In this document: in pieces, positions 17,422 to 25,654 of the stretch | Numbering within the stretch: the stretch's first letter is position 1 | Layout of the letters: every line of letters starts with the position of its first letter | NCBI GenBank assembly: GCA_001804815.1 | Contig: MHBI01000096.1 | Span: forward strand, 1-62,042 | Direction of reading: 5' to 3' | Source of the DNA: Lentisphaerae bacterium GWF2_50_93 | Lineage (GTDB): Bacteria; Verrucomicrobiota; Lentisphaeria; Victivallales; GWF2-50-93 | Length of the DNA stretch: 62,042 bases | Translations under genes and position numbers: made by a program | The notes under the pieces: model-generated | The model's database searches: none | What the model was told of the DNA's origin: nothing | What the model saw: only the letters and a program-made list of their open reading frames with translations

Positions 17422-18336
17422 TCATACGTTCCCTAAAGCATAGGCAAGGTAATCTATGTCGGCCCGGCTCAAACCGTTTATTTCAAGAATGAAATGCAAG
17501 ACAGAATAGTTTCTGCACATCCTGATAAAACGTGGCAGGTCCATGCTGTTTTTCGTATTCAGAGGCAGATGTCCGTCAGACCATCTGCCCTTTGGTATTT
17601 CCGAAGTGTAGGCTGATGCATGGAGGTGTACCATTTCAACGAGTCCTGACTTCAGGAAAGCTTCCGCCTCCATGTGGAAATCCCTGTCAAATACGTGGCT
17701 TGAAGCCCAGAGATGCGATGAGTCCAGGCAGATGGGATTCTTCATTCCAGCAATGTGCTCTGCAAAAATGGAGCCTGAGCCGTAAGCGGGAAAATCGTTT
17801 TCAAGAAGGAATGAAACGTCGTGATATTCCTGCCGTATCCCAGCAAGCCTCCTGTTTACGCGCGCATTCCTAAGCCTATATTCATCAGTGCCAAAGAAGT
17901 CCCTGCATATCGCTGAATCCGGCAATGACAGTTCCTTCCTGATAGATGATGCGAACGAGACCGTGTAATCCCTGCCGCGCCCGAAGGAGGGTATTGGGAG
18001 ATCCGTCATGTTGAACCCGTGGAACACCGCTTTGTCAACATTATGCCTGCGCATCAATTCCGCTGTTTTGGCAAAAGCCTCCATTGAAGGACCTGGATCT
18101 TCCGATGCAAGGTTTATCTGGAAGTCGCTCAGTATCGGAGCATGGAAGCTCATGGGCACTCCAAGCCCCGTTATCTCTTCAATCTGTGATTCTTCAGCAG
18201 TATTGTGTATCTGGATGCCAAACTCAAATCCGTGTTCATTGCATGCGGCAATCCCGTCCTCCACAAGCCTCCGCCAATCTTTCCCACTGGACAAAATGCC
18301 TGAAGTATATTCAACTCTTGTTCTGATGTTTTTCAT
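17422..18336 (-). CDS. Sugar phosphate isomerase/epimerase-like TIM-barrel protein
   Basis: The 304 residues follow the pattern of the AP-endonuclease-2 / xylose isomerase-like superfamily: GVPMSFHAPILSDFQINLAS, DKAVFHGFNM, FLLENDFPAYG, NPICLDSSHLWASS, EMVHLHASAY and HFILEINGLS. Conserved His, Glu and Asp at strand ends would bind a divalent metal. Members isomerise or epimerise sugars or inositols, and some are sugar-adduct lyases, so the substrate is open. The gene stands alone on the minus strand. Just upstream lie a fragment of a GRE activase and a MITE-like element, and its 3' flank (about 17405-17433) resembles the 3' flank of the intact activase (about 22383-22411). Confidence 0.75.
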   Translation of the reverse strand: MKNIRTRVEYTSGILSSGKDWRRLVEDGIAACNEHGFEFGIQIHNTAEESQIEEITGLGVPMSFHAPILSDFQINLASEDPGPSMEAFAKTAELMRRHNVDKAVFHGFNMTDLPIPSFGRGRDYTVSFASSIRKELSLPDSAICRDFFGTDEYRLRNARVNRRLAGIRQEYHDVSFLLENDFPAYGSGSIFAEHIAGMKNPICLDSSHLWASSHVFDRDFHMEAEAFLKSGLVEMVHLHASAYTSEIPKGRWSDGHLPLNTKNSMDLPRFIRMCRNYSVLHFILEINGLSRADIDYLAYALGNV

Positions 18337-18390
18337 TTGCCCGGAAGATAAGGCTGGCAGATGAAGGAATCAAGGATATCCCGGATGCTA

Positions 18391-18475
18391 CTATCATTTT
18401 TTTGACAGGGACCTTCTTGAATCCCGCACCGTCTCGATCCAGCTTCTGACTTCGTCGTCCTCCGGAAACTCCTTG
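18391..18475 (-). pseudogene. 3'-terminal fragment of a GRE-activating enzyme gene
   Basis: These 85 bases match 22412-22496, the last ~28 codons and stop of the intact activase, with about five substitutions and two single-base indels. One indel breaks the frame before the stop. Nothing of the rest of the gene (radical SAM or ferredoxin parts) is present upstream. It is therefore the leftover of a second activase copy, possibly once the partner of GRE A. Confidence 0.75.
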
Positions 18476-18593
18476 AAAACGGTAAACGGGGTAAACGGTG
18501 TCGTTAGCACTTATAATGCTGAATGTAGGCATGATGCGATGAATTAAATGCCAAGCATCAGCCTTAAGCGCTTAAAACAAGTAAGCTAACGAC

Positions 18594-18720
18594 GTAAGCG
18601 CTAAGCTGGTAACACAGCCTCATAAGTAGGGCGGTTTTTAAACCGCCAACTAAGTGTCGGGTTAAAACCCGACATACTTTCTTGGAAAAACCGCCTCACT
18701 TCACCCAGCTTAACGCTTAC
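18594..18720. mobile_element. 127-bp MITE-like element with terminal inverted repeats
   Basis: The ends are GTAAGCGCTAAGCTGGT (18594-18610) and the near-perfect inverse ACCCAGCTTAACGCTTAC (18703-18720). Inside are the AGTAGGG core, the stem of GGCGGTTTTTAAACCGCC, then TCGGGTTAAAACCCGA and CATACT. The 8-mer CTAACGAC occurs directly on both sides (18586-18593 and 18721-18728), possibly a target duplication, though part of it also belongs to a wider inverted repeat. A copy of the same counted length lies at 60878-61004 and a 154-bp copy at 40402-40555. No transposase is encoded. Confidence 0.7.
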
Positions 18721-18766
18721 CTAACGACACCGACTTAATAGCGGCTTCACCATTTGCCGATCGTGC

Positions 18767-18818
18767 TTGACAAGGACCGTATCAACCGGTATAGTTTATA
18801 TATAAAAGCATATAAGGC
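18767..18818 (+). promoter_or_regulatory. Promoter of the GntR/LacI regulator, with AT-rich operator-like tail
   Basis: TTGACA (18767-18772) and TATAGT (18790-18795) are spaced by 17 bases, a near-consensus sigma-70 promoter. TTTATATATAAAAGCATATA follows at once and lies before the ATG at 18829. It resembles the TATATAC/GTATATA palindrome in front of the pseudopilin gene, suggesting autoregulation. Confidence 0.6.
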
Positions 18819-18828
18819 AAGGTATAGA

Positions 18829-19941
18829 ATGAAACGATCCGGCAAGGACACAGGGACGCCCCTGCACCTTCAGATCAGGGAGAGCCTCAGGGCCGACATC
18901 CGGTCCGGCAAATACGCCCTTGGGGAGAAGGTGCCGTCCACATCGCAGCTTTGCGAAATGCACAATGTCAGTGCAATCACCGTGCGCAGGGCGATATCCG
19001 ATCTCATAGGAGAAGGGGTTCTGCGCGGGATATTCAGCAGAGGTGTCTATGTGGCCTCCGCGGCAAGCGGGAAGGCTCCGGCAAGCAGGGTGATCGGCGT
19101 GATATTCTCATATGATGAGATGAATCCCTTTTTCGGACAGGTGTTCAAGGGCATACAGGATGTCCTGAAGCTGTTCGGATACAACACATTCCTTGAGACT
19201 TCCCGGGAGGACGAGTCCGCCGAGGCCGCCATCATAAGGAAGATGCTCAACGACGGCGTTTCCGGAATAATAATGACGCCCTGCGACAGGCACGTGAAGG
19301 GCGAATCCGTCGAACTCATCAACGGTCTGGCGGAGCGGGGATTCCCGATAGTGCTTGTGGATTTCAAGCCGGAGGGCGCGAATGCGGCCTGCGTCTGCGC
19401 CGACAACGAGGAAGCCGGCCGCAGCTCCACCAGGTACCTGCTGGAGCTGGGACACAGGAAGATAGCCTTCCTTTCAAAGGAGGATCTGCCGACGATCAGC
19501 GCCAGGCTCAGAGGCTTCAGGCAGGCGTTCCAGGAGGCCGGACTCAAGATCGACGAGAGGCTGGTCAAGACCCGCGTCCCGCGCATGAACAGGATCGATT
19601 CGGCGATTGTCCGCACCAGGGAGCTCTTCTCGGGTCCAGGCGTACGCCCGACCGCGGTCCTCTCGACCACCGACGAGACGAGCGTCGGGATATACAGGGA
19701 ATGCCAGGAGCTCTCCCTGATGCCAGGAAAGGACATCTCCGTGGCTACGGTTGACAGGACCCCTTTCAACTCGACTCTCCGCCCCAGGATAGCCGCAGCC
19801 GCGATTCCGCTCTTCGAAATGGGCAGGGAGGCCGCAGGCATAGTCCTGAGGAAGATCTCCGAACCAGGATGGCAGGTCACGCAGGACGTGGTGCTGAAGA
19901 GCCAGTTCTCCGAGGGCGAATCATGCTGTCCGCCCAGGTGA
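18829..19941 (+). CDS. GntR-type HTH / LacI-type sensor transcription regulator
   Basis: About 370 residues. The N-terminal ~75 form a GntR winged helix (PLHLQIRESLRADIRSGKYA, GEKVPSTSQLCEMHNVSAIT, VRRAISDLIGEGVLRGI). From about residue 85 a periplasmic-binding-protein-like sensor follows: VIGVIFSYDEMNPFFGQVFK, GVSGIIMTPCD, FPIVLVDFKPEG, YLLELGHRKIAFLS and AVLSTTDETSVGIYRECQ. The combination is that of AraR-like repressors, which leave DNA when a sugar binds. The start at 18829 is preferred to 18754 because upstream codons would overlap the promoter. It is followed by a pseudopilin and a glycosidase on the same strand. Confidence 0.88.
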   Translation: MKRSGKDTGTPLHLQIRESLRADIRSGKYALGEKVPSTSQLCEMHNVSAITVRRAISDLIGEGVLRGIFSRGVYVASAASGKAPASRVIGVIFSYDEMNPFFGQVFKGIQDVLKLFGYNTFLETSREDESAEAAIIRKMLNDGVSGIIMTPCDRHVKGESVELINGLAERGFPIVLVDFKPEGANAACVCADNEEAGRSSTRYLLELGHRKIAFLSKEDLPTISARLRGFRQAFQEAGLKIDERLVKTRVPRMNRIDSAIVRTRELFSGPGVRPTAVLSTTDETSVGIYRECQELSLMPGKDISVATVDRTPFNSTLRPRIAAAAIPLFEMGREAAGIVLRKISEPGWQVTQDVVLKSQFSEGESCCPPR

Positions 19942-20013
19942 TCTGCCGAAACAATCTGACAAAATAAATTCCGTCCGGCATTGACAAGAGCTCCTTCATG
20001 CCTTAGCTTACCT

Positions 20014-20031
20014 TATATACATAAGTATATA
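20014..20031. promoter_or_regulatory. Candidate operator before pseudopilin/glycosidase pair
   Basis: A perfect palindrome TATATAC-ataa-GTATATA (7-bp arms, 4-base spacer) lies 26 bases before the pseudopilin ATG, with TTGACA upstream at 19981-19986. Its size and symmetry suit a GntR-type dimer, and the regulator gene is immediately upstream. Binding is inference. Confidence 0.5.
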
Positions 20032-20056
20032 TAACAATAAAGCAGCGGGGGCCAGG

Positions 20057-20779
20057 ATGGTTAAACGGAAATTCACTCTGATCGAGCTTCTGGTCGTGAT
20101 AGCGATCATTGCGATACTCGCATCCCTCCTCCTCCCTGCGCTCAGCAGGGCGAAGGATATGGGCAAGAAGATCGCCTGCCTCGGCAACGAGAGGCAGATC
20201 GGCCTGGCCTTCCTGATGTATGCGCAGGACACCAGCGGAGAATTCCTGCCGCCCATGGCCTACAGGAACGGGGTGACGCCAGTTGCAAGGACATGGTATA
20301 CGAACCTCCTCATCTGCGGTGGATACATTCCCCCCAGCGCATGGGCGGACGAAAACAGCGGCGATATCAAGACCGGCATCTGGCAATGCCCTTCGGTCAC
20401 AAAATTCAACTGGGGCGGAGGATATGGCGCGGTCGAGCTGCTTTCCCCCTTTCAATCCGACTGGGGCATCTGCTATTACCCCAACGATCCGCTTCCCATG
20501 CCGAGTCTCAACAGGGTCAAGCGTCCCAGCGCGATGGGCATGCTTTCAGATGCAAAACGGGAGGCGAACACGTATTGGGGCGACAATCCGGACCAGAGCT
20601 GGATCGGACTCTGGTGCTCGCAGTGCAAGGACTGGGGCGATCCTTCGGTGAACCAGGCCTCCCGCCGGCACAGCGGAGGCTCGAACATCATTTTTGTCGA
20701 CGGCCATGGCGAATTCTGGAAATACACCGACATCCGCGCCAACAACATGAATATCTTCGGGCACAACGGTGAATGGTAA
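20057..20779 (+). CDS. Pseudopilin-type protein (prepilin N-terminal cleavage/methylation motif)
   Basis: The 240-residue protein begins MVKRKFTLIELLVVIAIIAI, a type IV prepilin/pseudopilin signal cleaved before FTLIE and followed by the hydrophobic helix. LLPALSRAKDMGKKIACLGN and RQIGLAFLMYAQD are the continuation typical of the DUF1559-like pseudopilins that are abundant in PVC bacteria. The C-terminal part ends SRRHSGGSNIIFVDGHGEFW, the usual H-x-G-x-N-x2-F-x-D-G motif. It is exported and either joins a pseudopilus or stays membrane-anchored; function is unproven. CGGGGG precedes the ATG. The same regulator-plus-pseudopilin pairing recurs at 53.4-55.4 kb. Confidence 0.9.
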   Translation: MVKRKFTLIELLVVIAIIAILASLLLPALSRAKDMGKKIACLGNERQIGLAFLMYAQDTSGEFLPPMAYRNGVTPVARTWYTNLLICGGYIPPSAWADENSGDIKTGIWQCPSVTKFNWGGGYGAVELLSPFQSDWGICYYPNDPLPMPSLNRVKRPSAMGMLSDAKREANTYWGDNPDQSWIGLWCSQCKDWGDPSVNQASRRHSGGSNIIFVDGHGEFWKYTDIRANNMNIFGHNGEW

Positions 20780-20849
20780 TTCACTGCGGAGAATATAGAT
20801 TTAACATCCAGTGTATCAGTACCAAAGAAAAAAAGGAGAATTTCATCTT

Positions 20850-22172
20850 ATGAACAGGACAATGTCAGCCGTAATACTGTTCTCAATGCTTGGACTCACC
20901 TCATGCAACGATACTATCAGCCAAAAGACCAGCCCGACGCCCTCTTCCGAGCAGAAGACCAGTCTTCCGCCACCTGTGCAGAAGGTCAGGCGGCCGGCAC
21001 TTGCGATAGGTTCACTGCAGATGAAGAAGGAGCGGATGGCCGCCGACCGGCAGGCGGGGATGACCGTTCATCTGCTCAGCGTCATATGGGGGCGGATGGA
21101 GCCGCAGGAGGGGAAATTCTCCTCTGAGGAGAGCGACCGCGTCAGGTCGGAGATAGCCGCGGCCCGTGCGGCAGGGTTCGAGATCTCCGTGGATTTCGGG
21201 CTGCAATATCCTCCGGAATGGGTTTTCAAGAATCCCGACAGCCATTACCGCAACCAGTACGGGGATGAGTATGCCGGCGATAAGCCCGGCTGCAACGGAT
21301 ACAACACGGTGTTCGTGCAGGCGAACCGCGAGCGTGTGGAACGCTTTGTGAAACATTTCTTCCAGGAGTTCGGCACTGATTTCCAGAGCATCAGGCTTGG
21401 ATGGGGCTACTACGGGGAGCTGAATTATCCCATACACCGCTTCAAGCCCAGGATGCCGGCCGATGCGCAGGAGCGCACGAACTGCTATTGGAGCTTTGAC
21501 GATATCGCCCAGGGAAGGAAGCCGGGGCTTGCAGCTGGAATTTCAAAATATCCTGTTCCCGGCTGGAAGCCCGGGGATCCGTCGCCAAACGGGGAGGCGA
21601 AGCAATTTTTGGAATGGTATCTGGGTGCGATGCAGAATTTCCATGACTGGCAGATAAGATTTCTGCGCAGCCAGTATGCCGGACGCCTTTGCATGATGTA
21701 TCCTTCCTGGGGAATCCGGCCCGGCTGGCTCGATGCCGCTATCGCAGGCAACTTGAACGGGAAGACGAGCCCGGAGAAGAACGGCGAGATCCAGAGGGGA
21801 TTCGACTTCTCGCGTTTCATCAGTGGCATTGCCGATCCTCATGTCGTGGTCTACTGCACCTGGATCGATGCGAAGACCCTTCCTGCGGACGCCGACCAGA
21901 AGGCGAATGTCAACAGCTGGTCGCCTGTCCGCTACCTTTCACAGCTGGCGCGCGACCACCAGCCGAAACTTGAGATCTGGGGCGAGAACACCGGTCCTGG
22001 CGTGAAGGAACAGCTGGGGATCTCATTCCAGCGGGCAAGGGACAACGGGCTTCTCGGGGTGATGTGGGCCTTTGATCCGCAGCTGCACGACGGTGCGCCG
22101 GGCAATGCGACGCTGGAGGAATTCAGCGCTGAGATCAGGAAATGGGAGAAGTCCGGCACCGCCGCCAAATAG
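20850..22172 (+). CDS. Lipoprotein glycoside hydrolase (beta-galactosidase/GH14-GH42-like TIM barrel)
   Basis: About 440 residues. The start MNRTMSAVILFSMLGLTSCN contains a lipobox (LTSC), so the protein is probably lipid-anchored. AAGGAGAA stands nine bases before this ATG, which is why it is chosen over 20811. The barrel includes MTVHLLSVIWGRMEPQEGKF, FEISVDFGLQYPPEWVF, RLGWGYYGELNYP with a likely catalytic Glu near residue 190, and LEIWGENTGPG with a second candidate Glu near 378. The first Glu block recalls GH14/GH42 enzymes. The substrate is unknown. It is encoded with the upstream regulator and pseudopilin. Confidence 0.7.
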   Translation: MNRTMSAVILFSMLGLTSCNDTISQKTSPTPSSEQKTSLPPPVQKVRRPALAIGSLQMKKERMAADRQAGMTVHLLSVIWGRMEPQEGKFSSEESDRVRSEIAAARAAGFEISVDFGLQYPPEWVFKNPDSHYRNQYGDEYAGDKPGCNGYNTVFVQANRERVERFVKHFFQEFGTDFQSIRLGWGYYGELNYPIHRFKPRMPADAQERTNCYWSFDDIAQGRKPGLAAGISKYPVPGWKPGDPSPNGEAKQFLEWYLGAMQNFHDWQIRFLRSQYAGRLCMMYPSWGIRPGWLDAAIAGNLNGKTSPEKNGEIQRGFDFSRFISGIADPHVVVYCTWIDAKTLPADADQKANVNSWSPVRYLSQLARDHQPKLEIWGENTGPGVKEQLGISFQRARDNGLLGVMWAFDPQLHDGAPGNATLEEFSAEIRKWEKSGTAAK

Positions 22173-22411
22173 CCCGCAGAAAGACGGATTAATAGAACTC
22201 GGTGCGGACAGGCCGAACCAGTACTTACCAGCACGAGGTCTGGAGTTCCCTGGAAGAATACACGAGATAATTGCCGGCAGGATGCCTGCGATCCATATAA
22301 GCTGCAAACAAAGACACGGCCGGGGACGCCTGTATCACTTCCAAAACATGCCTTGCGTCACTTGTCCGCCCATGGCGGATTGAATTCGCCAAATGCGATT
22401 TTCAGACGTTC

Positions 22412-23323
22412 CTATCCTTTTTTGACAGGGACCTTCGTTGAATCCTGGACCGCCTCGATCCAGCTTCTGACTTCGTCATCCTCCGGAAACTCCTTGCATG
22501 ACATCGGATATTCCTTTCCGATGCGGGAGCTCTTGGATTTCCCAAGCGGATGGTACGGGAGGATGTTTATCTCGATTATGTTTGAAAGCCTGTCTGCGAG
22601 TTTCGCAATTTCCTTGAAGTGGCTCTTCCTGTCGTTTATCTTCGGGATAATCGGACAGCGGAGCACTGATTTCGCGCCAAGTGAATCCAGTTCGACAAGA
22701 TTCCTGATGATGACTTCCTGCGGCACGCCCGTGCATTTCAAGTGACGTGCCGGTTCACTCTCCTTGAAGTCAAAAAGGAAGATGTCGACAAGCCTGAATA
22801 TTTCCCTGTATCTTTCCATCGGAGCATACCCGCTTGTCTCAAGGCAATTATGGAGCTTGTGTCTCTTCGCCTCTTCAAGAAGCGCCTTCGTAAACTGGAA
22901 TTGAGCCATCGGTTCCCCACCGGAAATCGTCATTCCACCGTTCGAGGTCTCATAGAACGGCACATCCTTCAGAACCTCGGACATCACTTCCTCGACGGAC
23001 ATTTCCTTTCCGATAACCTCGAGGGCCTTCGAATAGCATTCCATAGTGCATTTCCCGCACCTCAGGCATTTTGCACGGTCATAGGAATGCCCCTTGCCCG
23101 AAATAGCGTGGCACTTGTTCGGACATACCGCGGCGCAGTATCCGCACAGTATGCATTTCTCGGAGATGAACGAGATCTCAGGATCCCCTCCCTTTGATTC
23201 GGGATTGTGGCACCAGAGGCAGTCCAGCGGACAGCCTTTCAGGAACACGGTCGTCCGTATTCCCGGTCCGTCGTTGATCGAGAACTTCTGTATGTCGAAG
23301 ACTTTTCCAGTTATTTGGGTCAT
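22412..23323 (-). CDS. Glycyl radical enzyme activating enzyme (radical SAM)
   Basis: 303 residues. FSINDGPGIRTTVFLKGCPL leads into the radical SAM cluster motif C-x3-C-x2-C (CPLDCLWC). Two extra 4Fe-4S ferredoxin-like motifs follow, CILCGYCAAVCP and CLRCGKCTMECY, as in activases of glycerol dehydratase- and choline lyase-type GREs and unlike the shorter PflA. GGMTISGGEPMAQ binds SAM. The enzyme abstracts a hydrogen from the conserved glycine of its GRE partner. AGAGGA precedes the ATG by six bases. It is last in the GRE D-C-B series, after a 271-bp gap that contains a terminator-like hairpin, and is the only intact activase in the window for four GREs. Confidence 0.93.
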   Translation of the reverse strand: MTQITGKVFDIQKFSINDGPGIRTTVFLKGCPLDCLWCHNPESKGGDPEISFISEKCILCGYCAAVCPNKCHAISGKGHSYDRAKCLRCGKCTMECYSKALEVIGKEMSVEEVMSEVLKDVPFYETSNGGMTISGGEPMAQFQFTKALLEEAKRHKLHNCLETSGYAPMERYREIFRLVDIFLFDFKESEPARHLKCTGVPQEVIIRNLVELDSLGAKSVLRCPIIPKINDRKSHFKEIAKLADRLSNIIEINILPYHPLGKSKSSRIGKEYPMSCKEFPEDDEVRSWIEAVQDSTKVPVKKG

Positions 23324-23400
23324 TAATTTCCTCTAATTTTATCCTGTCATAAATAATCTTCTGAGCAAACAGGCATTCTTGCCTGCAATTTTCAAATTAA

Positions 23401-23423
23401 AAAACAGGCTAAAAGCCTGTTTT
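23401..23423 (-). terminator. Terminator-like hairpin between GRE B and activase
   Basis: On the minus strand the stem AAAACAGGC-tttta-GCCTGTTTT runs into further T residues. It lies 3' of GRE B and 5' of the activase, so it may lower activase expression relative to the GREs. A second hairpin, CAGGCA-ttct-TGCCTG (23370-23385), follows. Confidence 0.6.
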
Positions 23424-23433
23424 ACTTTTAAGA

Positions 23434-23593
23434 ACACGCTGAAGCTGTGAACTCCAACGAATTGCCATTTGCCAGAGGTGAACTGATTTATAAAGTTGGA
23501 GTTCACAGCTTCAGCGTGTCTTCGTTCCCTCTTGACCACTGACCTCCGATTACCGACCTCATCTTCTCGGGCAGGAATGCCCGAGTTACTTTT
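23434..23593. repeat. GRE-associated 3' element, copy 1 (long inverted repeat plus tail)
   Basis: A perfect 25-bp inverted repeat (23434-23458 with 23495-23519) encloses a 36-base loop. A tail ending in the hairpin TCGGGCA-ggaa-TGCCCGA runs to about two bases from the GRE B stop codon. The segment from 23448 on recurs at 27848-28000, just after the GRE D stop, with only a few differences and a short T insertion. Confidence 0.8.
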
Positions 23594-23594
23594 C

Positions 23595-25652
23595 CTACAT
23601 CCCTTTTTCGGCGCGTTCGATCAGTGCGTCCTGCCAGCGCGGGTCAAGCGTGACAAAGCGCGCGCTGTATCCGCTTATGCGGACCGTGAGGTCCTGGTGA
23701 TCCTCCGGCTGCTCCCTGGCACCGCGCAGGTCTTCCGGGCTGATGATGTTGAACTGGAGGTGGGAACCGCCTTGACTGAAATAAGTTTCAATTATCTGCC
23801 GGATCCGGTCCGTTCCGGCCTTGCCTCCTACATCTCCTTTATCCAGGGATATGGTCATAGGATTTCCACAGGCGCAGGAGCCGTGATCCATGTTGGACAC
23901 GGAATTCAAGATCGACGTGATCGCCGGACCCTCCAGGAAGACGCCGGGCCCGCAGCCGTATGACAGCCTGTCGTTGTCCATCCTGCCGTCGGCCGATGCA
24001 GGTGTTTTGGCAGTTACATCGGCGCCGAACCAGAAGAAGCCGGGATATGGGCGGACACCGTTGGGCATGGGCTTTGAGATCACGATGCGGGCGATGAATG
24101 TCGACAGTTCCCTTGCAAGGAGGTTTGTCCTTGCATTGTCGCTGCCATATTTTCCTGGGACAGAACGGCAGCGGAGCAGGAGTTTCCTGTCAGGGAAATT
24201 CTGTCCGAGCTGCTCCTTCATCTGGGCCAGCGTAAATTCATTGTCGTCGTAGATCAGCTTCTTGATGGAGAGCAGGCTGTCAATCAATGTCCCCAGGCCG
24301 AGGATGTTCACGCCGAAAAGGTTGAACTTTGCGCCGCCTTCTTCAGCGGCAAGCCCTGATTCGATGCAGCCGGTGACGCAGACGCTTTCAAACGGCGACG
24401 GACAGCTGCGCTTCTGATGTTCCCACCGTTCGACGAAGGACGGCAGCAGCTTCTGCTCATAGTGAGACTTGAAGAAGGATTTGAACTCCGAATAGAAGTT
24501 GGTGAAATCATCATTTCCGCCCGGATATGTCTTCATGAAATCCCAGAGGATGGACGGCAGGGACACCCCGGCGCCAACGGTCATAGGATAGGAATCCCCC
24601 TGCGGTGCGGCCTCGTAGCAGCCGACAATGCCAAAATCCGCCGCGCGCGCCGCAGGAACTCCCGCTTTTTCAAGTCCGGCCTGTACGACCGTCTCATTGA
24701 AGAAGGACGGCATGCCGGTTCCCGCAGTTGAAAGCAGCAGGGCCTCTTTCCAGAACTTTTCCGAAACGTCCTTTCCAATCCTGACGGAAATCGACGGCTG
24801 CCAGACCTTTATTTTCCGGCTCGCCTCCAGCACCAGGAGGGAAAGCGCATTTTCCATTGATTCGCCGTCCAGATCAGCGCCTCCGACAACCAGGTTCTGC
24901 GATTCATCGCCTTCGCAGCACTTCATGAAGAAACAGCAGAGCAGTTCAAGCACATCTCCCGCATCCATCCTTTCCTTTGCGAGCTCGAGCTTCAGATAGG
25001 GCCACAGGTACTGGTCGAACCTGCCAAATGAAATGGCGGCGCAGTTGCCTTCCGCATGCAGGAATATCTGGATGAACCAGACCATCTGGAGGGCCTCCTG
25101 GAAGGTCAGCGGCGCTTTTTCCGCGATGTTCGCGCATACTGCCGCGATATCGTCACGGCCGGCCTGGGCGCAGGCTTCGGAGTGCCGGCGGATAAAAGTC
25201 GAAAACGCATCAAGGGCCAGGATGAACGCCTCCCGGTTATCGCCTTGGGGCATGGACTTCAATTCCTTCCTTGCGCTGGAAATCCCCCGTCTTAAAATAC
25301 GGCCATAGTCGACGATGATGTGTCCGTGATTGGAATGCGGGCCACCTTCCTCAAGCTGCTCCTTGCTGAGGTATCTGCCCCAGTCAGGATGCGTAAAGCG
25401 CTGGGAGCCTACGATCAGTTCGTCCTTCCGTATCCCGACCGGCATGGTTTCCGCGAAAAGCTTCAGGAAATCAGCGCAGCGCAGGACTTCGGGCCTCCCC
25501 TTGCCTGCGGCATAAGCCCTGTTGCTTATCTCGGCAAAAGCCCGCTGCTCCTCATCGCAAAGCAGCATATGGCGCCTGACGTCCGCGAACTCCTTTTCCA
25601 GCTCCGCCCGCAGCCTCACAACCCGAGCAGTAAGTTTTCTTTCAGTTGACAT
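23595..25652 (-). CDS. Glycyl radical enzyme B (dehydratase/lyase type, short form)
   Basis: 685 residues, which is short for the superfamily (commonly about 750-850). The active-site cysteine is in FGIVGCYEAAPQGDSY (Cys about 343, C-x-E pattern). The glycyl loop is DLTVRISGYSARF, with the radical glycine at about 661, and the protein ends EKGM. The N-terminal RLRAELEKEFADVRRHMLLC and the block QRFTHPDWGRYLSKEQLEEG followed by GPHSNHGHIIVDYG resemble dehydratase-type GREs. AGGAGG lies eight bases before the ATG, inside the last codons of GRE C, so the two are translationally coupled across a 2-base gap. The substrate is unknown. Confidence 0.88.
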   Translation of the reverse strand: MSTERKLTARVVRLRAELEKEFADVRRHMLLCDEEQRAFAEISNRAYAAGKGRPEVLRCADFLKLFAETMPVGIRKDELIVGSQRFTHPDWGRYLSKEQLEEGGPHSNHGHIIVDYGRILRRGISSARKELKSMPQGDNREAFILALDAFSTFIRRHSEACAQAGRDDIAAVCANIAEKAPLTFQEALQMVWFIQIFLHAEGNCAAISFGRFDQYLWPYLKLELAKERMDAGDVLELLCCFFMKCCEGDESQNLVVGGADLDGESMENALSLLVLEASRKIKVWQPSISVRIGKDVSEKFWKEALLLSTAGTGMPSFFNETVVQAGLEKAGVPAARAADFGIVGCYEAAPQGDSYPMTVGAGVSLPSILWDFMKTYPGGNDDFTNFYSEFKSFFKSHYEQKLLPSFVERWEHQKRSCPSPFESVCVTGCIESGLAAEEGGAKFNLFGVNILGLGTLIDSLLSIKKLIYDDNEFTLAQMKEQLGQNFPDRKLLLRCRSVPGKYGSDNARTNLLARELSTFIARIVISKPMPNGVRPYPGFFWFGADVTAKTPASADGRMDNDRLSYGCGPGVFLEGPAITSILNSVSNMDHGSCACGNPMTISLDKGDVGGKAGTDRIRQIIETYFSQGGSHLQFNIISPEDLRGAREQPEDHQDLTVRISGYSARFVTLDPRWQDALIERAEKGM

Positions 25653-25654
25653 AT

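Noticed and set aside
16600..17440. Integron-type gene cassette around the Imm21-like gene
   Set aside because: Hairpins lie on both sides, but I found no attC core pair (RYYYAAC/GTTRRRY in the correct symmetry) and no integrase.
18311..18532. A 73-codon minus-strand ORF over the activase fragment
   Set aside because: It reads the activase remnant in a mixed frame and has no independent support.
23595..25652. GRE B as pyruvate formate-lyase
   Set aside because: The active site is GCYE (single Cys, C-x-E) rather than the adjacent Cys-Cys of PFL, and the activase has extra ferredoxin clusters not found in PflA.
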